DNA of 41,130 nucleotides, from positions 1-41,130 of the forward strand of contig CALBKH010000016.1 in assembly GCA_937892955.1 (NCBI GenBank), in the 5' to 3' direction. Origin of the DNA: an uncultured Alphaproteobacteria bacterium. Lineage in GTDB: Bacteria > Pseudomonadota > Alphaproteobacteria > Rhizobiales > Ancalomicrobiaceae. The notes under the pieces are model-generated. The model was given only the letters and a program-made list of their open reading frames with translations, did no database searches and was not told the origin of the DNA. The position numbers and the translations under genes were made by a program. Shown here one piece after another: positions 34,258 to 41,130 of the stretch (position 1 is the stretch's first letter; each line of letters starts with the position of its first letter).

Positions 34258-34776
34258 TCAGCCGACCCGCAGCCCCGGGTGGACCGCATTGATCGCCTTG
34301 GCCGCCTGACGCATCGCCGCTTCGTCGCCGAAGTCGCCGAGATGCAGCGGCCGGCCGTTCTCCGCCTCGACCATGAACAGCCGATAGGTGGCCTCGTCTC
34401 CGTCGCGATCCCGCACGGCGCACAGCCCGCTCAGATCGTCGAAGACGAAGCCGTCGATCACCGCCAGATTGCCGAAAGTGTGCAGTTCCTTGCGCACCGT
34501 CCCCGTCGCCGCCTCGAACGAGACGATCCATTCGCCACCGTAGAGCGCGAAAGAGAGGAAGATCGCGCCGACCGTCAGGGCGAGGGCGAAGAGGAAGAAC
34601 ATCGCCGCATCGGGAAACTCGATGATCGACGGCCGCCACACCATCAACCCGACGATCCCGGTGAACACCGCCACCCCGCCGATCGCCGCGGCGATGCCGC
34701 GCAGGTGATCTTCCACCGGCCGAGCGATGTCGACCCGACCCCGTCCCTCCGACAGAACCACATCGCCACGTGCCAT
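34258..34776 (-). CDS. two-span membrane protein of unknown function
   Basis: 172-residue protein (start ATG at 34776). A polar N-terminus is followed by two predicted membrane spans at about 27-47 and 57-80, then a soluble, probably beta-rich C-terminal domain (85-172) with alternating hydrophobic strands (EWIVSFEAATGTVRKELHTF, ATYRLFMVEAENGRPLHLGDF) that recalls a PH-like bacterial domain. I do not recognise a named family. The start at 34776 is preferred over an in-frame ATG at 34821 because GGAGG stands 5 bases before it, while the longer form has no ribosome site. It converges on the atp terminator and lies downstream of rppH on the same strand, separated by 130 bases. Confidence 0.8.
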   Translation of the reverse strand: MARGDVVLSEGRGRVDIARPVEDHLRGIAAAIGGVAVFTGIVGLMVWRPSIIEFPDAAMFFLFALALTVGAIFLSFALYGGEWIVSFEAATGTVRKELHTFGNLAVIDGFVFDDLSGLCAVRDRDGDEATYRLFMVEAENGRPLHLGDFGDEAAMRQAAKAINAVHPGLRVG

Positions 34777-34906
34777 CGTCGCCTCCGCGAACCTCGCGAA
34801 CCGCAATCGGTCCGGGTTCATGGTGGAACGAGGTGTTGAACGATCGATTACCGCGTGACGAAAAAAGAGGCAGGTCGGCCGACGCGGGCGCCGACGGTCG
34901 GGTCCC

Positions 34907-35416
34907 TCACACCCCCAGGTGTCGGAAGGCCTCGACCACCTTTTCGTAGACCGGTCGTTTGAAGGGGATGATCAGGTTCGGCAGGTTGGCCATCGGCTCC
35001 CACCGCCATTCGGCGAATTCCCGCTCCCCGGCCGGCGGATTGTCGATGTCGATCTCGCTCTCGTCGCCCTCCAGGCGAAAGGCGAACCATTTCTGGATCT
35101 GGCCGCGCCACTTGTGGCGCCAGCGCTCGCCGACCACGTCGCGGGGAATGTCGTAGGCGTACCAGTCCGGCGCCTCGGCGACGAGCGCGGCGGTGCGCAC
35201 GTTGGTCTCCTCCCACAGTTCGCGCCGCGCCGCCGCCAACGGATCCTCTCCGGCGTCGATGCCGCCCTGCGGCATCTGCCACTCGTGACCCGGCGCCACG
35301 TGCTCGACCAGGCCCTCGTTCGCCCGCCGTCCGATCCACACCAACCCGGCCGGATTGAGCAGAAGGATACCGACGCAGGGGCGATAGGGCAGGCTCTCGA
35401 ATTCGGCGGGCGTCAT
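34907..35416 (-). CDS. rppH: RNA 5'-pyrophosphohydrolase (Nudix)
   Basis: 169-residue Nudix hydrolase that removes pyrophosphate from the 5' end of mRNA and so starts decay; the Bartonella orthologue is the invasion-associated protein IalA. The Nudix box is complete at 51-73 (GGIDAGE, then REL-EET with N at the last glycine position). The N-terminal YRPCVGILLLNPAGLVWIGRR and the middle EWQMPQGG are typical of RppH. In relatives it usually lies just after the divergent polysaccharide deacetylase gene; here it is at the other end of that block and on the opposite strand. Confidence 0.95.
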   Translation of the reverse strand: MTPAEFESLPYRPCVGILLLNPAGLVWIGRRANEGLVEHVAPGHEWQMPQGGIDAGEDPLAAARRELWEETNVRTAALVAEAPDWYAYDIPRDVVGERWRHKWRGQIQKWFAFRLEGDESEIDIDNPPAGEREFAEWRWEPMANLPNLIIPFKRPVYEKVVEAFRHLGV

Positions 35417-35591
35417 CTCGGGAAGGCCTCCGGTGGGAACGGGAGTCGGGTCCGACTCGCCCGACAGTCATAGACCATTTTCGCGCCCTCCGGAGGCCGC
35501 ACCCGGCGTCCGACGACGCCCCGCCGGCGCGCTCACCTGCGGCTCCCCGGCCACGCTCGCGTGTCCTCGCGCTCCGCCTCTCACGCGATCC

Positions 35592-35621
35592 TTGAACTGG
35601 AGGGGGCATCCACCGTATCTT
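35592..35621 (+). promoter_or_regulatory. candidate promoter for rsfS-rlmH
   Basis: TTGAAC (35592-35597) and TATCTT (35616-35621) with an 18-base spacer match housekeeping promoter boxes fairly well, about 110 bases before the rsfS ribosome site. Pattern evidence only. Confidence 0.4.
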
Positions 35622-35720
35622 CGAGACGTCGGGCCCGTCGGTCCGGTCGGCGGTACGGAGGCAGCGGGATCACGGAAAAAGTGTCGAGTTCCCCCCGCGT
35701 TCGGTGACGCCGTGCTCGAG

Positions 35721-35726
35721 AGGAGG
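35721..35726 (+). promoter_or_regulatory. perfect Shine-Dalgarno sequence pointing to a CTG start for rsfS
   Basis: AGGAGG at 35721-35726 is the strongest ribosome site in the region. Eight bases after it stands an in-frame CTG (35735); the next in-frame conventional start, GTG, is at 35762, 35 bases after the site and without a well-placed one of its own. An in-frame stop at 35705-35707 limits the frame. Confidence 0.55.
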
Positions 35727-35761
35727 TCACTCATCTGACCATCGCACTCACCCGTGAGGAC

Positions 35762-36166
35762 GTGGGTCTCACCACTCCTGCCGCGCCCGTCGTCGCCGAA
35801 CGGCTCCACGACGCCGAAACGCTGGCGAAACTCGTCTCCGCGAGCCTCGACGATTCGAAGGCCGAAGACATCGTCACCATCGACATCGCCGCCAAATCCT
35901 CCCTCGCCGACACGATGATCGTGGCGTCGGGGCGGTCGCATCGCCACGTCGGCGCCATCGCCGACCGGCTGATCGAGGACCTGAAGGCCAAGGGCGTGCA
36001 CGACATCCGCGTCGAGGGCCTCGCCCACTGCGACTGGGTGCTGATCGATCTCGGCGACGTGCTCGTCCACGTCTTCCGGCCCGAGGTGCGCGGCTTCTAC
36101 AATCTCGAGAAGATGTGGGCCGCCGAGCCGATGGCCGCGCGGACGCCGCGTTCGACCGGGGCCTGA
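35762..36166 (+). CDS. rsfS: ribosomal silencing factor RsfS
   Basis: About 134 residues from the GTG at 35762, or 143 if translation begins at the CTG at 35735 favoured by the AGGAGG site. RsfS (Iojap/DUF143 family) binds ribosomal protein uL14 and blocks subunit joining in starvation. The conserved core is present: LDDSKAEDIVTIDI, SLADTMIVASGRSHRHVGAIAD, GLAHCDWVLIDLGDVLVHVF and FYNLEKMW. The conservative start is given here. It lies 9 bases before rlmH, the usual partner. Confidence 0.93.
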   Translation: MGLTTPAAPVVAERLHDAETLAKLVSASLDDSKAEDIVTIDIAAKSSLADTMIVASGRSHRHVGAIADRLIEDLKAKGVHDIRVEGLAHCDWVLIDLGDVLVHVFRPEVRGFYNLEKMWAAEPMAARTPRSTGA

Positions 36167-36175
36167 GCCGGTTCC

Positions 36176-36655
36176 ATGCGTGTGACGATCGCCGCGGTCG
36201 GGCGGATGAAGACCGGTCCCGAGCGTGAGTTGCTCGACCGTTACGTCGATCGTGCCGGAAAGCAGGGGCGCAGCCTCGGCATCACCCGTGTGGAGGTGCG
36301 CGAGATCGGCGAATCGCGCGGTGCCCGCGCCGACGACCGCCGTGCCGAGGAGGCCGCCGCCCTCCTCGACGGCCTCGCCGAACGTGCCACCGTGATCGCC
36401 CTCGACGAGCGCGGCCGCACCATGGGCTCCGACGCCTTCGCCGCCTTCCTCGGCGACCGCATCGCCGAAGGCCGCGACCTCGCGATCCTGATCGGCGGCG
36501 CCGACGGTCACGGCGAAGCGGTGCGCACCCGCGCCGATCTGGTGCTCGCCTTCGGCGCCATGACCTGGCCGCACCAGATCGTCCGCATTCTCGCCGCAGA
36601 ACAGATCTATCGAGCCACCACCATTCTCGCCGGTCACCCCTACCACCGCGCCTGA
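36176..36655 (+). CDS. rlmH: 23S rRNA pseudouridine1915 N3-methyltransferase
   Basis: 159-residue SPOUT-class methyltransferase that uses S-adenosylmethionine to methylate pseudouridine 1915 of 23S rRNA on assembled ribosomes. The SAM-binding trefoil knot is seen in ALDERGRTMGSDAFA, LIGGADGHGEAV and the C-terminal EQIYRATTILAGHPYHRA. Length is standard. With rsfS 9 bases upstream it forms a ribosome-maturation pair. The gene is followed by about 195 bases of hairpin-rich spacer before envC. Confidence 0.97.
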   Translation: MRVTIAAVGRMKTGPERELLDRYVDRAGKQGRSLGITRVEVREIGESRGARADDRRAEEAAALLDGLAERATVIALDERGRTMGSDAFAAFLGDRIAEGRDLAILIGGADGHGEAVRTRADLVLAFGAMTWPHQIVRILAAEQIYRATTILAGHPYHRA

Positions 36656-36708
36656 GAGTGCGGACGCGGGCGAATCGCGTCATGGTCGGGACGGGGAACG
36701 AAGGATCG

Positions 36709-36828
36709 ATACCATCGGTCGCTGCAAGCGACCGATGGTATTCCCGACGCGAATTTCTCATGCCCCCGATGCAGGTGAGAAATTCGCGTGTCTTCGAAGG
36801 CGGGGTGCAGCCGCACCTCCGGCCTTCG
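36709..36828. repeat. triple-hairpin spacer element between rlmH and envC
   Basis: Three strong stems follow each other: a perfect 15-bp hairpin (36709-36723 with 36727-36741, loop GCA), a perfect 14-bp hairpin (36747-36760 with 36776-36789) and an imperfect GC hairpin (36795-36808 with 36813-36827). Size (about 120 bp), the opening ATACC and a CGAATTT stem recall the 130-bp repeat copies, but the sequences are otherwise different, and no second copy is in the window. Confidence 0.8.
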
Positions 36829-36850
36829 GTACGAGGTGGACGCGGCGCGC

Positions 36851-38193
36851 ATGAAGCCGATCGGCACGACGACGAGATCGAAGCGAGCGCCGCGCCGCAC
36901 CGCGATGCTCGCGCTCGTCGCTGCCGTCCACGCTTTGCCGTCCGCCCTCCGCGCCGAAGAGTCGCCTGCGACACCGCCGACAGCCGCCACCCCGCCGGCC
37001 GCACCCGCCGACCGCCGCGCCACCACCCGCGCCGAGCTCGACGCGGTGCTGCGCGACATGGAGGTCGGCCGCGATCGTCAGGCGGAGCTGAAGCGCGACA
37101 TCGATGCTCTGGAGCGCGACCGCACCCGCGTCGCCGAACGCCTCCTCGCCACTGCCGCCCGCATCAAGGACCTCGAATCCCGTCTCGCCGACAGCGAGGC
37201 CCGGGTCGAGACCCTCGACGGCCGCGTCGCCGCCGTCCGCGCCTCGCTCGCCGGCCGCCGCGGCGTCCTCGCCGACGTCCTCGCCGCCCTGCAACGCATC
37301 GGCCGCAAGCCGCCGCCGGCCATCGTCGTCCGCCCCGAGGACGCCCTCGCCTCGGTGCGCAGCGCCATCCTGGTGGGCGCCCTGCTTCCCGAACTGCGCG
37401 GCCAGGCCGAAGCGCTCCTCGCCGATCTCGAGACGCTGGAGGAGGTCAAGCGCGCCGCCGCCGCCGAACGCGACCGCTTCCACGCCGAGGCGCGCGACCT
37501 GGTGGAGGAGCGCGCCCGCCTCGAGCTTCTGGTCGAGGAGCGACGCCGCACCCGCACCGCCCAGGAGAAGACCCTCGAGGAGGAGCGCCGGCGGGTCGGT
37601 GAACTGGCGCGCAAGGCCGCCGGTCTCGAATCGCTGATCGCCCGCCTCGACGCCGAGGCGCCGAAGCCGAAACCGCCGAGCGAAAGCGAGCGCCGCCTCG
37701 CCTCTCTCGGCGATGCCGGGCGTCTGCAGCCGGCGGTCGCCTTCGCCGACGCCCGTGGTACGTTGCCGCTGCCGGTGAGCGGAAACGCGGTCCGCCGTTG
37801 GGGCGAAGACGACGGTCTCGGCGGCTCCGCCCGCGGTCTCACCATCGCCACCCGCACCGACGCCCGGGTCACCAGCCCGTGTGACGGCTGGGTGGTGTTC
37901 TCCGGTCCGTTCCGCTCCTACGGCGAACTCTTGATCATCGACGGCGGCGGCGGATATCATGTGGTGTTGGCTGGTCTCGACCGGATCGACGTCGAACTGG
38001 GCCAGTTCGTTCTGGCGGGTGAGCCCGTCGGAGCGATGGGCACTCGCCGAACCGTGACGACCACGGCCGAAGCTGCGACGCCACGCGGCGACGAAGCGGG
38101 AAATCCGCTTCTCTACGTCGAATTTCGCAAGGACAATGCTGCCATAGATCCCGCCCCCTGGTGGGCGCGGTCACCTGATGAGAAGGTTCGCGG

Positions 38194-38197
<4 letters not shown>
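36851..38197 (+). CDS. EnvC-like murein hydrolase activator
   Basis: 448-residue envelope protein from the ATG at 36851. A signal peptide (about 15-37, RTAMLALVAAVHALPSALRA) is followed by a long coiled coil rich in Glu, Arg and Leu (about 55-285) and a C-terminal LytM/M23 domain (about 310-430). The LytM domain lacks the usual zinc ligands (GLTIATRTDARV and GGYHVVLAGL replace the HxxxD and HxH motifs), which fits a non-catalytic activator of amidases during septum splitting. The frame is open back to 36788, inside a hairpin, and that start is rejected. Its stop overlaps the ctpA start (ATGA), so the two are coupled. Confidence 0.92.
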
Positions 38198-39537
<1,340 letters not shown>

Positions 39538-39635
39538 GCCGGCGATCGCGGCGAAATCGACCGATCGAGGCGAATCAGCGATTTCAAAACGACGGGAAAT
39601 GCGTCAGCATTTCCGATGATCGGTGAGAATCGAGA

Positions 39636-39671
39636 CGCGAGGCCGCCGGAGATCGATCCGGCGGCCTCGCG
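39636..39671. terminator. perfect 15-bp hairpin after ctpA
   Basis: CGCGAGGCCGCCGGA (39636-39650) pairs perfectly with 39657-39671 over a GATCGA loop. Two weaker stems precede it (GAAATC-type pairing near 39554-39582, and GGAAATGC with GCATTTCC around a GTCA loop near 39600). There is no T-run, so rho-independent termination is doubtful; it may be a partial terminator or mRNA barrier between ctpA and the deacetylase gene. Confidence 0.5.
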
Positions 39672-39767
39672 GATTCCGAGCCCCCGACGTGGGCGAGCGG
39701 CGGCGTCGCGGGCTCGGGGGCGAGGAACGTGAGGCGCGGGACCCTCCCGCGTCGCAGGAGGCATCGT

Positions 39768-40958
39768 ATGGCCGACGATCTCGGGGCGCCCCTGGGGCTG
39801 GGGACGAACCGCCGACGCTGGTGGCGGCAGCTGCCCTTCGGCCTCGTCGGCGGCGTCGCCATCGGCGTCGTCGCCACGGTGATGGGCGTCTGGATCCTCT
39901 TCATCGACGATCCCGCCGGTGGCGAGCCCTCGGCGATCGTCAAGATCGACCGCTCCAAGACCGGGGTCCCGCCGGCCGAGGTCGCCGTCGCCGGCGCCCC
40001 GCGCCCGGCCAACGCCGACGGCTCCGACCTCGCCGACCCCCGCCCACCGGCCGCCACCCCAGGCCTGTCGGAAGCGAAACCGACCGGCGGGGATCGCGCC
40101 CTGGAGCCGGCCCAGCCGGTGATGCGCGTCCCCGAGGTGGTCGAAGGCCAGCCGTTGTCGACCTCGCCGATCCAGCGGGTCGCCGAGAAGACCCGCTTCG
40201 GCGTCCTGCCGCGCATCGCCTCCGACGGCTCGCGCCCCCTCGACGTCTACGCCCGCCCGGTGCCGCGCCGCGCCGCCGCCAACGCCCGCGTCGTGCTGAT
40301 CGTCGGCGGCCTCGGCATCAGCCAGACCGGCACCCAGGAAGCCCTGCGCGTCCTCGGCCCCGACGTCACCCTCGCCTTCGCCCCCTACGGCTCGAGCCTC
40401 GATCGCTGGATGAACCGCGCCCGCTCCGACGGCCACGAACTGCTGCTGCAGTTGCCGATGGAGCCCTTCGACTATCCCGACAACGATCCCGGACCCCACA
40501 CGCTGCTGAGCAACGCCGACCCGCAGACCAATTCCGAGCGCCTGCAGTGGCTGCTCGGCCGGCTGACCAACTACGTCGGCGTCGTCAACTACATGGGCGC
40601 CCGCTTCACGTCGCACGAACCGGCGCTCTCGGCGACGCTGAAGGAGATCGGCGGTCGCGGCCTGATGTTCGTCGACGACGGCTCGTCGAGCCGGTCGTTG
40701 TCCGAGGCCACCGCGCGCACCGCCCGCACCCCCTTCGCCCGCGCCGACGTGCTGATCGACGCGGTGGCGGCCGACGACATGATCACCGCTCGCCTCACCC
40801 AGCTCGAACAGATGGCCCGCGCCAAGGGACTGGCCGTCGGCGTCGCCTCCGCGCTGCCGATCACCCTGCGCCACCTCGCCACCTGGACCAAGACGCTGGA
40901 AGCCCGCGGCATCACCCTGGTGCCGATCAGCGCCGCCGCCCGCGGCAGCCAGGGGTGA
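39768..40958 (+). CDS. divergent polysaccharide deacetylase family protein
   Basis: 396-residue protein of the YibQ/DUF610-type divergent polysaccharide deacetylase family. One membrane span lies at about 22-48 (FGLVGGVAIGVVATVMGVWI), then a Pro/Ala-rich linker (about 60-170) and a NodB-like domain (about 175-390) with VVLIVGGLGISQTGTQEAL, LLLQLPMEPFDYPDNDPGPHTLL and MGARFTSHEPAL. The usual opening DDLG of the family is here GGLG, so the metal-binding aspartates seem replaced; activity is uncertain. The ATG at 39768 follows GGAGG and is preferred over 39729. In relatives it follows envC-ctpA as here. Its TGA stop is the first codon of repeat copy B. Confidence 0.9.
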   Translation: MADDLGAPLGLGTNRRRWWRQLPFGLVGGVAIGVVATVMGVWILFIDDPAGGEPSAIVKIDRSKTGVPPAEVAVAGAPRPANADGSDLADPRPPAATPGLSEAKPTGGDRALEPAQPVMRVPEVVEGQPLSTSPIQRVAEKTRFGVLPRIASDGSRPLDVYARPVPRRAAANARVVLIVGGLGISQTGTQEALRVLGPDVTLAFAPYGSSLDRWMNRARSDGHELLLQLPMEPFDYPDNDPGPHTLLSNADPQTNSERLQWLLGRLTNYVGVVNYMGARFTSHEPALSATLKEIGGRGLMFVDDGSSSRSLSEATARTARTPFARADVLIDAVAADDMITARLTQLEQMARAKGLAVGVASALPITLRHLATWTKTLEARGITLVPISAAARGSQG

Positions 40959-41085
40959 TACCGAGCCGATGAAGTTTCGACCTCTTCGAAACATCATCGG
41001 CGAAGGCGAGCCCGAACGGGCGTCGGCCGGTCGGGCCGCAACTCACGAAATTCGGACGAGTCCGAATTTCGTGAACTCGGTATGA
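40956..41085. repeat. 130-bp folded interspersed repeat, copy B
   Basis: Same orientation, length and ends as copy A (53-182). Outer stem ATACCGAG (40958-40965) pairs with CTCGGTAT (41076-41083). It starts with the TGA stop codon (40956-40958) of the deacetylase gene. Stem changes relative to copy A are mostly compensatory. The remaining 45 bases to the window end show no recognisable feature. Confidence 0.9.
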
Positions 41086-41130
41086 TGAGACCTGTGCGCG
41101 GTTGGACCATCATGTTGATTTGATGCGTTT

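Larger units (their letters stand above)
35417..35734. other. 318-base gap between divergent rppH and rsfS
   Basis: This region should hold promoters in both directions. One plausible pair for rsfS is listed separately (35592-35621). The rsfS ribosome site is at 35721-35726. No gene, RNA or strong hairpin was recognised. In most relatives nadD would sit immediately upstream of rsfS; no trace of its coding sequence is visible here. Confidence 0.55.

Noticed and set aside
36788..36850. Longer N-terminus for the EnvC-like protein
   Set aside because: The start would lie inside a perfect hairpin and would bury the signal peptide; the ATG at 36851 fits better.

Overview
The window looks like a chromosomal core segment of a high-GC alphaproteobacterium, most likely of the order Hyphomicrobiales (Rhizobiales). 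The evidence is the joined run mdh-sucC-sucD-sucA-sucB-SDR-lpd, the run atpHAGDC without the F0 genes, the block rsfS-rlmH-envC-ctpA-divergent polysaccharide deacetylase with rppH nearby, and strong G/C preference at third codon positions throughout. The genus cannot be named from sequence alone. No rRNA, tRNA, CRISPR array, transposase or prophage gene was seen.

Layout. (1) 1-1.1 kb: the tail of an unknown gene, a 130-bp folded repeat (copy A) and a lipoprotein L,D-transpeptidase. (2) 1.2-9 kb, minus strand: a DUF2189 membrane protein, then a tight three-gene cluster, read from 8924 down to 2140, of transglutaminase-DUF2126, a fused circularly permuted ATP-grasp/alpha-E protein, and a second transglutaminase. 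This is a predicted and poorly characterised peptide-ligating and peptide-cleaving system. (3) 9-12.6 kb: leuB, a membrane-anchored DsrE protein, a beta carbonic anhydrase and a PLP-dependent threonine/serine dehydratase. (4) 12.6-14.8 kb: a phasin-like small protein behind a PhaR-type palindrome, a 27-bp tandem repeat and zapE. (5) 15-25.1 kb: the TCA-cycle operon, with several strong intercistronic hairpins and an elaborate fold between sucD and sucA, closed by a terminator shared with the converging xerC. (6) 25.1-28.8 kb: xerC and priA, separated by a large inverted-repeat element. (7) 28.8-34.2 kb: F1 ATP synthase, ending at a textbook terminator. (8) 34.2-41.1 kb: a small membrane protein, rppH, then rsfS-rlmH-envC-ctpA-deacetylase, which link ribosome maturation to envelope and division functions. 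The second copy of the folded repeat (copy B) ends the window.

Functional picture. The TCA enzymes (Mdh, SucCD, the SucAB-Lpd 2-oxoglutarate dehydrogenase) supply NADH and GTP/ATP. The atp operon makes the catalytic F1 head. EnvC, CtpA, the deacetylase and the L,D-transpeptidase act on the cell wall, and ZapE and XerC act in division and chromosome resolution.

The most unusual signal is the pair of 130-bp repeats at 53-182 and 40956-41085. Both start exactly at the TGA stop codon of the gene before them. They share an inverted outer stem enclosing strong hairpins, and they differ at 10 positions. Six of those changes form three compensatory base-pair swaps, and one more turns a wobble into a Watson-Crick pair. 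This is what a selected structure, or a folded mobile/3'-UTR element, would show.
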